DNA from: Cronobacter sakazakii
GTDB lineage: Bacteria > Pseudomonadota > Gammaproteobacteria > Enterobacterales > Enterobacteriaceae
Direction of reading: 5' to 3'
Assembly: GCF_000982825.1 (NCBI RefSeq)
Contig: NZ_CP011047.1
Location: 2,790,001-2,854,000 of the forward strand
Length of the DNA stretch: 64,000 nucleotides
Part shown: in pieces, positions 6,767 to 14,758 of the stretch
Position numbering within the stretch: position 1 is the stretch's first letter
Layout of the letters: every line of letters begins with the position of its first letter
The notes under the pieces: generated by a model
Databases searched by the model: none
Seen by the model: only the letters and a program-made list of their open reading frames with translations
What the model was told of the DNA's origin: nothing
Made by a program: the position numbers and the translations under genes

Positions 6767-8830
6767 ATGCCACCGAAAGCGAAACAGATCCCCTACGCCA
6801 TCTCACAGCATGGCGACACCCGCATCGACAACTATTACTGGCTGCGGGACGACACGCGCTCGCAGCCGGACGTGCTGGATTATTTACGCCAGGAGAATGA
6901 CTACGGGCGACGCGTGATGTCCACGCAAAGCGCGCTGGAAGAGCGGCTGCTCTCTGAAATGGTCAGCCGTATTCCGCCGCGTGACGTCTCGGCACCTTAC
7001 GTCAAAAATGGCTATCGCTACCGGCAGATTTACGACACCGGCTGCGAATACGCCATCTACCAGCGCCAGTCGGTTGTCCTTAGCGAGTGGGAAGCCTGGG
7101 AAGAACTGCTGGATGGCAATAAACGCGCCGCTCGCAGCGAATTCTATACGCTTGGCGGGATGGATATCGCGCCAGATAACACCGTGATGGCGGTGGCGGA
7201 GGATTTTCTGTCGCGCCGCCAGTACGGGCTGCGCTTTCGCAATCTCGAAACCGGGCAGTGGTACCCGGAAGTACTGGAGAATGTCTCGGCGAGTTTCGTC
7301 TGGGCGAACGACTCCCGCACGCTCTATTACGTGCGTAAACATCCGGTGACGCTGCTGCCGTACCAGATCTGGCGGCACACCCTCGACACCGCCGCCGATC
7401 AGGATGAGCTGGTTTATGAAGAAAAAGACGAAACGTTTTACGTCAGCCTCTACAAAACCACCTCGCAGAATTTTATTCTGATTTTCCTCGGCAGCGCCAC
7501 CACGACAGAAGTGCTGTTAGTGAACGCCGATCTCCCGGACGCGCCGCCGCTCAGCTTTCTGCCGCGCCGTAAAGATCACGAATACAGCGTTGATCACTTC
7601 CAGCATATGTTTTACATCCGCTCCAACCGCGCCGGGAAAAACTTCGGCCTGTACCGCAGCCGCGTGCGCGACGAAGCGCGCTGGGAAGAGATAATCCCGG
7701 CACGCGAGAACGTAATGCTGGAGGGCTTTACGCTGTTTGCCGACTGGCTGGTGGTAGAGGAGCGCCAGCGTGGCCTCACCAGCCTGCGGCAAATCAACCG
7801 CAAAACGCATGAATCTACGGGCATCGCTTTTGACGATCCGGCATATGTCACCTGGGTTGCCTACAACCCGGAGCCGGAAACCTGCAAGTTGCGTTACGGC
7901 TACTCGTCAATGACGATGCCGGACACGCTCTTTGAACTGAACATGGAAACCGGCGAGCGCCGTGTGCTGAAGCAAACGGAAGTGGCGGGGTTTGACGCAG
8001 CCAATTACCGGAGCGAACACCTGTGGATCACCGCGCGCGACGGCGTCGAAGTGCCGGTGTCGCTTGTTTATCACAAAGACCATTTCCGCGAAGGGAAAAA
8101 CCCGCTACTGGTGTACGGTTACGGCTCTTATGGCACCTGTATCGATGCCGATTTCAGCGCCAGCCGTTTGAGCCTGCTGGATCGCGGCTTCGTCTATGCC
8201 ATTGCCCATGTGCGCGGCGGCGGTGAACTTGGCCAGCAGTGGTATGAAGAAGGCAAATTTCTGAAGAAGAAAAATACCTTCAACGATTATCTCGACGTGT
8301 GCGACGCGCTGCTGGCGCAGGGCTATGGCGATCCGGCGTACCTGTTTGGCATGGGCGGCAGTGCGGGCGGCATGCTGATGGGCACGGCGATTAACGAGCG
8401 TCCGGAGCTCTTTCGCGGCGTGATTGCGCAGGTGCCGTTTGTCGATGTCGTCACCACCATGCTCGACGAATCCATTCCGCTGACCACCGGTGAATTTGAG
8501 GAGTGGGGCAACCCGGCGGACAAGGAATACTATTTCTACATGAAAAGCTACAGCCCTTATGACTGCGTGAGCGCGCAGCGCTATCCGCACCTGCTGGTGA
8601 CCACCGGCTTGCACGACTCGCAGGTGCAATACTGGGAACCAGCAAAATGGGTGGCGAAACTGCGCGAGCTGAAAACCGATGACAATTTGCTGCTGCTTTG
8701 TACCGATATGGATTCCGGTCACGGCGGGAAATCGGGGCGTTTTAAATCGTACGAGGGCGTGGCGATGGAATACGCGTTTCTGATTGGACTGGCCCAGGGC
8801 ACGCTGCCGCCGGACCAGCTCGCGGATTAA
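6767..8830 (+). CDS. ptrB: Oligopeptidase B (protease II)
   Basis: Cytosolic serine peptidase of the prolyl oligopeptidase family (S9A) that cuts small peptides after arginine or lysine. From the ATG at 6767 it has 687 residues (E. coli 686). An N-terminal beta-propeller precedes the C-terminal alpha/beta hydrolase domain. That domain has the nucleophile serine in MGGSAGGMLMG, aspartate in TGLHDSQVQYWEP and histidine in MDSGHGGKSG. A GTG at 6743 could extend it by 8 residues and has a better-placed purine run, so the start is not certain. It is convergent with exoX, the stop codons overlapping by 4 bp. Confidence 0.95.
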   Translation: MPPKAKQIPYAISQHGDTRIDNYYWLRDDTRSQPDVLDYLRQENDYGRRVMSTQSALEERLLSEMVSRIPPRDVSAPYVKNGYRYRQIYDTGCEYAIYQRQSVVLSEWEAWEELLDGNKRAARSEFYTLGGMDIAPDNTVMAVAEDFLSRRQYGLRFRNLETGQWYPEVLENVSASFVWANDSRTLYYVRKHPVTLLPYQIWRHTLDTAADQDELVYEEKDETFYVSLYKTTSQNFILIFLGSATTTEVLLVNADLPDAPPLSFLPRRKDHEYSVDHFQHMFYIRSNRAGKNFGLYRSRVRDEARWEEIIPARENVMLEGFTLFADWLVVEERQRGLTSLRQINRKTHESTGIAFDDPAYVTWVAYNPEPETCKLRYGYSSMTMPDTLFELNMETGERRVLKQTEVAGFDAANYRSEHLWITARDGVEVPVSLVYHKDHFREGKNPLLVYGYGSYGTCIDADFSASRLSLLDRGFVYAIAHVRGGGELGQQWYEEGKFLKKKNTFNDYLDVCDALLAQGYGDPAYLFGMGGSAGGMLMGTAINERPELFRGVIAQVPFVDVVTTMLDESIPLTTGEFEEWGNPADKEYYFYMKSYSPYDCVSAQRYPHLLVTTGLHDSQVQYWEPAKWVAKLRELKTDDNLLLLCTDMDSGHGGKSGRFKSYEGVAMEYAFLIGLAQGTLPPDQLAD

Positions 8831-9489
8831 TCGTTATCGAGGTAGTGCTTTAACGTCAGACGTAAATCAGGGTTGAGCTGTTTGACGTTATTGAGCATCC
8901 AGCGCAGATACCCCGGATCGCGCCCGGCGATATCGGCCACCGGCTCGCCGCGGTATTTGCCAAACGGCAGCGTGGCGATAAGCTGCGGGCGGCCGGTGAT
9001 ATTCACCATCTCTTCTGGCGTCCAGCCGGAGACTTTCATTATCTCCAGCAGCAGCGCCGCGGTGATGTAGCAGTCGAACAGCGCGCGGTGATGATGCAGC
9101 CCCTCCGGCGTCTCAACCTGTAGCTTAAGCGATTTATACAGCCCCATATTGCTGTAGCGAATGCCTGGCCACAGGCGGCGCGCCAGCTTGACGGTGCAGA
9201 TCCACTCGCCCGGCATTTCGGGCAGCACTTTGCGGTCAAAGCTGGCGTTATGCGCCACATACCATTGGCTGCCGTGATAGCGCGGGATCACCTCTTCGAT
9301 ATACGGTTTATCCGCGACCATCGCCTCGGTAATTTTATGTATCGCCATCGCCTGATGGCTGATAGGGCGGTCCGGGCGCACCAGATCGCTCATCGGGTTG
9401 ACTATCGCGCCGTCGATGATGTCCACCGACGCCACTTCGACAACGCCGCCCTGCAGTCCGCAGGTTTCGGTATCAATAATCCGTAGCAT
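8827..9489 (-). CDS. exoX: Exodeoxyribonuclease X
   Basis: 3'-5' DNA exonuclease of the DnaQ/DEDD superfamily, acting in mismatch repair and UV tolerance. The 220 residues equal the E. coli protein. Exo I is IIDTETCGL (D6, E8), a later acidic residue lies in AHNASFDRKVLPEMPG, and the exo III HxxxxD motif is HHHRALFDCYITA. The C-terminal block (LPFGKYRGEPVADIAGRDPGYLRWML) is typical of ExoX. In E. coli yobB lies between exoX and holE; here the 71-bp gap leaves no room for it. Confidence 0.96.
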   Translation of the reverse strand: MLRIIDTETCGLQGGVVEVASVDIIDGAIVNPMSDLVRPDRPISHQAMAIHKITEAMVADKPYIEEVIPRYHGSQWYVAHNASFDRKVLPEMPGEWICTVKLARRLWPGIRYSNMGLYKSLKLQVETPEGLHHHRALFDCYITAALLLEIMKVSGWTPEEMVNITGRPQLIATLPFGKYRGEPVADIAGRDPGYLRWMLNNVKQLNPDLRLTLKHYLDND

Positions 9490-9502
9490 ATGCGCTCCGC
9501 CG

Positions 9503-9546
9503 GAAGGAAAAACAGACGCCCGCCGTTGTCAGATGGACCGGCGGGC
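9503..9546 (-). terminator. Terminator after holE
   Basis: Read on the minus strand, GCCCGCCG pairs with CGGCGGGC around a 13-nt loop. It is followed by GTCTGTTTTTCC, placed 15 bp after the holE stop. Confidence 0.7.
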
Positions 9547-9560
9547 AAGGCAGAAAGCCA

Positions 9561-9791
9561 TTATTTCATTTTAGGCTCGTAAGGCAGGCGGGAGAGATTC
9601 ACCGACGCCAGACGATGCGCGATAAGACGCTCGCGAAACCAGTCGCGCAGATGCTCAGGCTGTTCGCGCTCTACGGCTTCGGCGATAACCGGCATGTTGT
9701 AGCGCTCTTTAAACGCCACGCCGGACGCCGCCAGATCGACGTTCACTTTATCCATCTCTTCCTGCGGAAGAAGGGCAAGGTTCTGGTTCAT
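9561..9791 (-). CDS. holE: DNA polymerase III theta subunit
   Basis: Small subunit of the Pol III core that binds and stabilises the epsilon proofreading subunit. The 76 residues match E. coli theta in length and in the core AFKERYNMPVIAEAVEREQP and LIAHRLASVNLSRLPYEPK. Only the first dozen residues differ. It is divergent from copC with 146 bp between starts. Confidence 0.96.
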   Translation of the reverse strand: MNQNLALLPQEEMDKVNVDLAASGVAFKERYNMPVIAEAVEREQPEHLRDWFRERLIAHRLASVNLSRLPYEPKMK

Positions 9792-9937
9792 GGTGTGCTC
9801 CTGTTAATCGCCGTGAAGGTACTGCGCCGCGCGCCGGATGACAAGCCTTATGTGGCGGGATGTGCCTTCCCGGCTCGACTTGCCATCAGCGCGAAGGTAT
9901 TCTTGCGCCTGATTTATAATAAAAAGGAATGACTGAT

Positions 9938-10312
9938 ATGGCACTGTTTACCGCACGTTTTTGCCGTGCGCTGGCGCTGGTCGCCGCCGTCATGACCACG
10001 CCTGCCGTGTGGGCGCATGCGCATCTGAAAGCCCAGCAGCCTGCCGCGAACGCGACGGTTGACGCCTCGCCCGAAGCGCTAACCTTAACCTTTTCCGAAG
10101 GCATTGAGCCTGCGTTCAGCGGCGTGACGCTGACTGGCCCGAACGGCAAAAAAATGGCTACCGGCGCGGTCAAACGCGCGCCGAATGATGATAAACAGCT
10201 GGTGGCACCGCTTGCTGCACCCCTTGCGAGCGGTGAGTACCAGGTGCAGTGGCACGTGGTGTCGGTGGATGGTCATAAAACCAAAGGCAGCTACCGGTTT
10301 AGCGTGAAGTAA
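9938..10312 (+). CDS. yobA: CopC-domain periplasmic copper-binding protein (YobA)
   Basis: Periplasmic copper carrier of the CopC/PcoC family. It has 124 residues with a signal peptide ending TPAVWA, so the mature chain begins HAHLKAQ and exposes the N-terminal histidine that is a Cu(II) ligand in CopC. More ligand-type residues sit in the C-terminal SVDGHKTKG. An ATG at 9929 is three codons upstream; the one at 9938 was chosen because AAGGA lies 9 nt before it and the length then equals E. coli YobA. It heads an operon with copD (4-bp gap) and yebY. Confidence 0.93.
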   Translation: MALFTARFCRALALVAAVMTTPAVWAHAHLKAQQPAANATVDASPEALTLTFSEGIEPAFSGVTLTGPNGKKMATGAVKRAPNDDKQLVAPLAAPLASGEYQVQWHVVSVDGHKTKGSYRFSVK

Positions 10313-10316
10313 CGCC

Positions 10317-11186
10317 GTGCTGGAAAGCGTTTATGTCGCGCTGCGTTTTGTCCATGTCGCCGCGCTGATGCTCGGCGCGGGCGGCGCGCTGTTCTGCACG
10401 TGGCTGGCACCTCCCGCGCTCGCAGAACCGCTGGTGCAGCGTCTACGCACGCTCTGGCGCTGCGCTGCGCTGGCGACGGCTCTCAGCGCCGTGGCGATTT
10501 TCGCGGCGCAGGCGGGGCTGATGGGCGATGGGGCGGCCGACAGCCTGCGCCCGGCTATCTGGCAGGCGATGTTATCGACGCGCTTTGGCGCGGTATGGCT
10601 GTGGCAAATCCTGCTGGCGCTGGTGACGCTGCCGTGTCTCTGCCTGGCATCACGGCGCGGCGGCCTGTTACTGTTACTCTTTTGCGCGCAGCTCGTGTTG
10701 CTCGCGGGCGTCGGGCATGGCGCGATGCACGAAGGGCTGACCGGCGCGCTCCAGCGGATTGGCTATGCGCTGCATGTGCTGTGTGCGGCCTGGTGGTTCG
10801 GCGGTCTCGTACCGCTCTTGATGCTGATGCGCCTGGCGAAAGAGGTCACATGGCGCGCCGACGCCATTACCGCCATGATGCGCTTTTCGCGCTACGGACA
10901 CATCGCGGTAGCAGGTGTTATCGCGACAGGCATCGTTAACAGCGTGTTGATCCTCGGCATAGCATGGCCGTTACATAGCGGGTATGTGCGTCTGCTGGCG
11001 CTGAAAATCGCGCTGGTGGCGGTGATGGTGGCTATCGCGCTGATTAACCGTTATGTTCTGGTGCCGAAATTTTCACGTCAGGCGACGGCGCAGCGCCGGT
11101 TTATCCTGATGACAAAACTGGAAGTGGCGCTCGGTGCGCTGGTGTTGTTAAGCGTCAGCCTGTTCGCCACCTGGGAACCTTTCTAA
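10317..11186 (+). CDS. yebZ: CopD-family copper transport membrane protein (YebZ)
   Basis: Inner membrane protein of the CopD/PcoD family, thought to move copper from periplasmic CopC into the cytosol. The 289 residues contain about eight predicted membrane spans. Family histidines occur in LRFVHVAALMLG, LLAGVGHGAMHEG and RIGYALHVLCAAWWFGG. It starts with GTG at 10317, 4 bp after the yobA stop, which suggests translational coupling, and is followed 14 bp later by yebY. Substrate is inferred from family and neighbours. Confidence 0.92.
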   Translation: MLESVYVALRFVHVAALMLGAGGALFCTWLAPPALAEPLVQRLRTLWRCAALATALSAVAIFAAQAGLMGDGAADSLRPAIWQAMLSTRFGAVWLWQILLALVTLPCLCLASRRGGLLLLLFCAQLVLLAGVGHGAMHEGLTGALQRIGYALHVLCAAWWFGGLVPLLMLMRLAKEVTWRADAITAMMRFSRYGHIAVAGVIATGIVNSVLILGIAWPLHSGYVRLLALKIALVAVMVAIALINRYVLVPKFSRQATAQRRFILMTKLEVALGALVLLSVSLFATWEPF

Positions 11187-11200
11187 CTGGTGAGAAAATA

Positions 11201-11539
11201 ATGAAGAAATCGCTGCTTGCGCTGCTGATGCTCTCCTGTTCCGGCATGGCTCTCGCCGCGCCGCAGATTATTACGGTAAGCCGTTATGAAATCGGCAAAG
11301 ACAAATGGGCGTTCAACCGTGAAGAAGTGATGCTCGCGTGCCGTCCGGGCGATGCGCTGTTTGCGATTAACCCCAGCACGCTGATGCAGTATCCGCTCAA
11401 TGACGTGGCTGAAAAACAGCTGGCGCAGGGCAAAGTCACCGGCCAGCCGATCTCGGTCATCCAGATTGATGACCCGGCGCATCCGGGGCAGAAGATGAGC
11501 CTGGCACCGTTTATCGAGCGCGCACAAAAACTCTGCTAA
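11201..11539 (+). CDS. yebY: DUF2511 periplasmic protein YebY
   Basis: Small exported protein of unknown mechanism encoded with copC/copD-type genes in enterobacteria. It has 112 residues with a signal peptide (MKKSLLALLMLSCSGMALA) and cleavage before APQIITVSRYEIG. The mature part keeps two cysteines (LACRPGD and the terminal KLC) able to form a disulfide. The whole chain matches E. coli YebY. A role in copper handling or heme/copper supply is inferred from the operon only. Confidence 0.92.
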   Translation: MKKSLLALLMLSCSGMALAAPQIITVSRYEIGKDKWAFNREEVMLACRPGDALFAINPSTLMQYPLNDVAEKQLAQGKVTGQPISVIQIDDPAHPGQKMSLAPFIERAQKLC

Positions 11540-11555
11540 TTTCCCGTCACGCATA

Positions 11556-11601
11556 AAAAAACCGCAACAGCCCGGCAGGGCGCGTTGCGGTTTTTCTTTT
11601 T
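11556..11601. terminator. Terminator after yebY
   Basis: AAAAAACCGCAAC pairs with GTTGCGGTTTTT around a GC-rich loop and is followed by CTTTTTT. A-runs and T-runs on both sides allow it to work in both directions, ending yebY and possibly an antisense transcript over sdsR. Confidence 0.85.
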
Positions 11602-11677
11602 TATGACGTTCTGACCGCTTTTTGCTGCGACTTTAGCCGCAAACTGGAAAAGCTGGTGTCGTCATCTATTCTTAAAA

Positions 11678-11781
11678 GGCAAGGCGACTGAGCCTGCATT
11701 AATGCCAACTTTTAGCGCACGGCTCTCTCCCAAGAGCCATTTCCCTGGACCGAATACAGGAATCGTATTCGGTCTTTTTTT
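11678..11781 (+). ncRNA. sdsR: Small RNA SdsR (RyeB)
   Basis: SdsR is a sigma-S-dependent, Hfq-binding sRNA that represses targets such as ompD and mutS in enterics. The 104-nt sequence is almost identical to the E. coli/Salmonella RNA. It starts GGCAAGGC, has the conserved single-stranded core around CTGCATTAATGCCAAC, and the GGCTCT...AGAGCC hairpin. It ends in the terminator ACCGAATAC...GTATTCGGT plus T7. The -10 element CTATTCT at 11666-11672 is sigma-S-like and correctly spaced. Position between yebY and pphA is as in E. coli. An antisense RyeA/SraC transcript may exist on the minus strand, but I could not define its ends. Confidence 0.95.
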
Positions 11782-11848
11782 ATCCTTCGTTTATAAGTAA
11801 TAAACTAAATCATCCTTAATAAATACCCTTTTATTTAAATATTATTGA

Positions 11849-11927
11849 TTCAGACAGGTCTGAAGGGATCGAAAGTGGTTTTCAAGTCTTTTTGATCCAA
11901 TAGGTTGTACTATTTTTAGGGGGGGGG
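11849..11927. promoter_or_regulatory. AT-rich leader with a palindrome and a G9 tract
   Basis: The gap 11782-12007 is much richer in AT than the flanks. It holds a perfect 7-2-7 palindrome (TTCAGACAGGTCTGAA, 11849-11864) and an uninterrupted run of nine G residues at 11919-11927, about 80 bp before the peptidase gene. ATATACT at 11961-11967 could be a -10 element. Operator role and length variation are inferences. Confidence 0.5.
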
Positions 11928-12007
11928 AGTCGCTGTTCATTTCTGGGGGATTTAATTAGCATATACTGCCTTCTTTTATCAGAGGGATGCCAAAAAAGGA
12001 GAATAAA

Positions 12008-12568
12008 GTGAAGGAGTTAAGCGGAGCAGCTTGGGTTAATAAATTTCAGGGTAGTGCTTCCACTGAAACGTTAAGCTATCCATTTAGAACCAATGTTGAA
12101 CAATTTTTGGCCGCTTTGCGGCAAGCTGGAGCAGTAGTAACTATAGCCGCTACGCTTCGCCCACCAGAAAGAGCTTATCTGATGCACTGGTGCTGGAAAA
12201 TTAGCCGGGGACTGGTCAAAGCTTCCGATGTACCCCCAATGGCTGGCGTTGATATTGAATGGGATCATGGCAATGACGCTAAGAGTTTGCGTGAAGCGAA
12301 TGCGATGGTCGCGGCCTATGGTATGAGTGGGTTGCATGTGGCTCCAGCGTTACAAAGCCGTCATACTGAAGGGAATGCGATTGATATGAACATTTCGTGG
12401 TCAGGCGATCTGCATATTATCGATAAAGATAATAACGCTGTCATTATCAGAACACCGCCGCGAGATGGAATGAATACAGAACTCCATCAGGTAGGCAGAA
12501 ATTATAACGTGATAAAATATCATGGTGGTGCTCGGGACAAGCCTCACTGGTCATCTGATGGGAGATAA
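12008..12568 (+). CDS. M15-type (D-Ala-D-Ala carboxypeptidase-like) peptidoglycan peptidase
   Basis: Probable zinc peptidase acting on peptidoglycan peptides. The 186 residues carry the M15/VanY-type signature SRHTEGNAIDMN (H119, D126) and the later KPHWS (H180), the three expected zinc ligands, plus an upstream ATLRPPERAYLMHW block. There is no signal peptide or membrane span, so export would need another route (type VI secretion or lysis). The GTG at 12008 has AAGGAG six nt upstream; an ATG at 11987 has no usable spacing. It overlaps nothing and is followed after 1 bp by a signal-peptide-bearing partner. AT-rich base composition suggests transfer. Family recognised by motif only. Confidence 0.72.
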   Translation: MKELSGAAWVNKFQGSASTETLSYPFRTNVEQFLAALRQAGAVVTIAATLRPPERAYLMHWCWKISRGLVKASDVPPMAGVDIEWDHGNDAKSLREANAMVAAYGMSGLHVAPALQSRHTEGNAIDMNISWSGDLHIIDKDNNAVIIRTPPRDGMNTELHQVGRNYNVIKYHGGARDKPHWSSDGR

Positions 12569-12569
12569 C

Positions 12570-12857
12570 ATGAAAAAAATAATGATGATGGTCGTCGCTT
12601 TTTTGCTGATAGAAGGATGTACCGCAGTACAGGCTGAACCCGTACAGCCTGATGTGAAAGCTTTTCAGGATAACGCTGATGAATGCCAGCACTTTGCTGG
12701 TGAGTGGGACAGCACGTTACCTAAAAGCCGCCAAAAGGAAATTGAGGCAGGCGTAGATAAATATTGTACAGCGGCGCGTCAGCAACAAGAGCAACTAAAG
12801 AAAAAATATAAGGGAAATCATCAGGTAGAACAAATAATTGCTGAGTACGATCTCTGA
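12570..12857 (+). CDS. Small periplasmic (lipo)protein, possible immunity partner
   Basis: A 95-residue protein starting at the ATG at 12570 (GGAG five nt upstream), 1 bp after the peptidase stop, so the two are probably one transcript. The N-terminus is a signal sequence (MKKIMMMVVAFLLIEGC). C17 lies in an imperfect lipobox (glutamate at -2), while AVQA just after it could be a signal peptidase I site. The mature part is helical and charged, with two cysteines (DECQHFAGEW, KYCTAA) able to pair. The layout of cytosolic peptidoglycan hydrolase plus periplasmic partner resembles effector-immunity pairs; this is an inference. I do not recognise a named family. Confidence 0.68.
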   Translation: MKKIMMMVVAFLLIEGCTAVQAEPVQPDVKAFQDNADECQHFAGEWDSTLPKSRQKEIEAGVDKYCTAARQQQEQLKKKYKGNHQVEQIIAEYDL

Positions 12858-13202
12858 ATGAGCGTACTCGCATAGTATTATTCGACTGGGTTTCTGAGGC
12901 GACATCCTATAACCGGGTGCCGCCAGTTAATGACTTCGCGTCAAGCCTTCAGCATAACGTTTATTCACGCTCTGGTTATGCTTGTTACTTTCTGCTCCCT
13001 TCTCAATATCAGTCAGGATTATCTCTGGATCATGAATTCATGATGATTAAGGTCATACCGTTCTTTCGCGAACGAACCGACCATCCCTTCCTTATGTGAA
13101 CAGAAATTCCGCCCACTAAATCTGGTGGATTTGTGAAGGCGAACCGGTAGCAGGCTAAGGGATGAAGTATAGTAAAAGCAGGAAAACAAGGAGTTAATCC
13201 CG
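12858..13202. other. 345-bp gap without a supportable gene
   Basis: No frame has both a ribosome-binding site and plausible composition. A 60-codon plus-strand frame at 12917 lacks both. On the minus strand a stop-riddled stretch could be decayed coding sequence of unknown origin. The last 60 bp should hold the promoter of the small ORF at 13203. Confidence 0.5.
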
Positions 13203-13295
13203 ATGAATCCGTTTATCTATGTTTTTGGTCTCCTGCTGACGCTCGACGCGCTGCGTGAACTGGCCGGCGCCTCTTCTGTTATGGGGCTGTGGTAA
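13203..13295 (+). CDS. 30-residue putative membrane peptide
   Basis: The ATG at 13203 has AAGGAG nine nt upstream and opens a 30-residue frame, MNPFIYVFGLLLTLDALREL followed by AGASSVMGLW. It has one hydrophobic segment (about residues 3-14) and a short amphipathic tail. It is too short for ordinary gene callers. The good ribosome-binding site and sensible composition are the only support; I do not recognise a named family. Confidence 0.5.
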   Translation: MNPFIYVFGLLLTLDALRELAGASSVMGLW

Positions 13296-13315
13296 ACCGG
13301 CCTGCGCAAACATGC

Positions 13316-13414
13316 CTATTTATCGTGTTTGCGGCCAAACAACCAGAGCATAAAAATAGCCGCCACCACACAGCCAATAAAACTGACGATAGCTTCGTGA
13401 GTAAAAATGGTCAC
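13316..13414 (-). CDS. 32-residue single-span membrane protein
   Basis: The GTG at 13414 is preceded by a strong ribosome-binding site (GGGAGGTG, six nt spacing). The frame encodes VTIFTHEAIVSFIGCVVAAI then FMLWLFGRKHDK: a hydrophobic helix (about residues 8-26) with a positively charged C-terminus. This is the pattern of the many single-span small membrane proteins of enterics. It is convergent with the 30-residue ORF, 20 bp apart. Name and function unknown. Confidence 0.55.
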   Translation of the reverse strand: MTIFTHEAIVSFIGCVVAAIFMLWLFGRKHDK

Positions 13415-14060
13415 AGGACACCTCCCGACGTTGCTTGCTTTAAGCATAGAACATCCTTAGCCGGGTAAGCGTCTCTTTACGCATTAACGAGATAAACGCT
13501 GCCATTCATCTCTTTTTTAGTTACAACATACTTATGGCTGACACAACGGTTGCTGACAAACACCCACGCGAGCGCATCGCCTGGCAAGGCGCACTGCGCA
13601 TCACGCTATGCCGTGCAGCGCTATACTTGCCTGATAACCAGAGGGGCAGGCGATGTATCAGCGAATCGACGGCGCGGCGTGGCGGCATATCTTTATTGTG
13701 GGCGATCTGCACGGTTGTCTGGAGGCGCTGGTCAGCGCGCTGAAGCGCGAGCGTTTCGACCCGCGCGTCGACGCGCTTATTTCTGTAGGTGATTTAATCG
13801 ATCGCGGCCCGGATAGCCTGGGCTGCCTGCGGCTTATCGGCAAACGCTGGTTTTTCGCGGTGCGCGGCAATCATGAGGCGATGGCAGTCGAGGCGCTGGA
13901 ATCCGGCGACAACGCGTTATGGGCAATGAACGGCGGAAGCTGGTATTTCGGGCTTTCTGAAAAGGAGAAGCATGAGGCGCAGGCGCAATTTGTCAGAGTG
14001 AGTGAACTGCCGCTGGTCATTGAGGTACAAAGTCATGACAGGGTGGGTAATGACTCCAAC

Positions 14061-14564
14061 TTATTGATAGTGTTTTATGTTCAGATAATGCCCGATGACT
14101 TTGTCATGCAGCTCCACCGATTTTGAGAACGACAGCGACTTCCGTCCCAGCCGTGCCAGGTGCTGCCTCAGATTCAGGTTATGCCGCTCAATTCGCTGCG
14201 TATATCGCTTGCTGATTACGTGCAGCTTTCCCTTCAGGCGGGATTCATACAGCGGCCAGCCATCCGTCATCCATATCACCACGTCAAAGGGTGACAGCAG
14301 GCTCATAAGACGCCCCAGCGTCGCCATAGTGCGTTCACCGAATACGTGCGCAACAACCGTCTTCCGGAGCCTGTCATACGCGTAAAACAGCCAGCGCTGG
14401 CGCGATTTAGCCCCGACGTATCCCCACTGTTCGTCCATTTCCGCGCAGACGATGACGTCACTGCCCGGCTGTATGCGCGAGGTTACCGACTGCGGCCTGA
14501 GTTTTTTAAATGGCGGAAAATCGTGTTGAGGCCAACGCCCATAATGCGGGCGGTTGCCCGGCAT
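14061..14564 (-). CDS. insB: IS1 transposase part InsB
   Basis: The 167-residue InsB frame supplies the catalytic DDE domain of IS1 transposase and is expressed mainly as the InsA-InsB frameshift fusion. DEQWGYVGAKSRQRW, VIWMTDGWPLY and the C-terminal ERHNLNLRQHLARLGRKSLS are typical. It overlaps insA by 82 bp. No disabling mutation was seen. Confidence 0.95.
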   Translation of the reverse strand: MPGNRPHYGRWPQHDFPPFKKLRPQSVTSRIQPGSDVIVCAEMDEQWGYVGAKSRQRWLFYAYDRLRKTVVAHVFGERTMATLGRLMSLLSPFDVVIWMTDGWPLYESRLKGKLHVISKRYTQRIERHNLNLRQHLARLGRKSLSFSKSVELHDKVIGHYLNIKHYQ

Positions 14565-14758
14565 CCAACGCCATTCATGGCCATATCAATGATTTTCTGG
14601 TGCGTACCGGGTTGAGAAGCGGTGTAAGTGAACTGCAGTTGCCATGTTTTACGGCAGTGAGAGCAGAGATAGCGCTGATGTCCGGCGGTGCTTTTGCCGT
14701 TACGCACCACCCCGTCAGTAGCTGAACAGGAGGGACAGCTGATAGAAACAGAAGCCAC
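14483..14758 (-). CDS. insA: IS1 protein InsA
   Basis: The 91-residue InsA is the IS1 DNA-binding protein and repressor. Its N-terminal zinc finger is seen in SCPSCSAT and YLCSHCRKTW, and the helix-turn-helix in GVGCRATARIMGVGLNTIFR. A -1 frameshift near its end fuses it to InsB to give the active transposase InsAB'. Sequence is standard IS1. Confidence 0.95.
   Translation of the reverse strand: MASVSISCPSCSATDGVVRNGKSTAGHQRYLCSHCRKTWQLQFTYTASQPGTHQKIIDMAMNGVGCRATARIMGVGLNTIFRHLKNSGRSR

Noticed and set aside
12917..13099. 60-codon plus-strand frame
   Set aside because: No ribosome-binding site, odd composition and no homology recognised; treated as non-coding.
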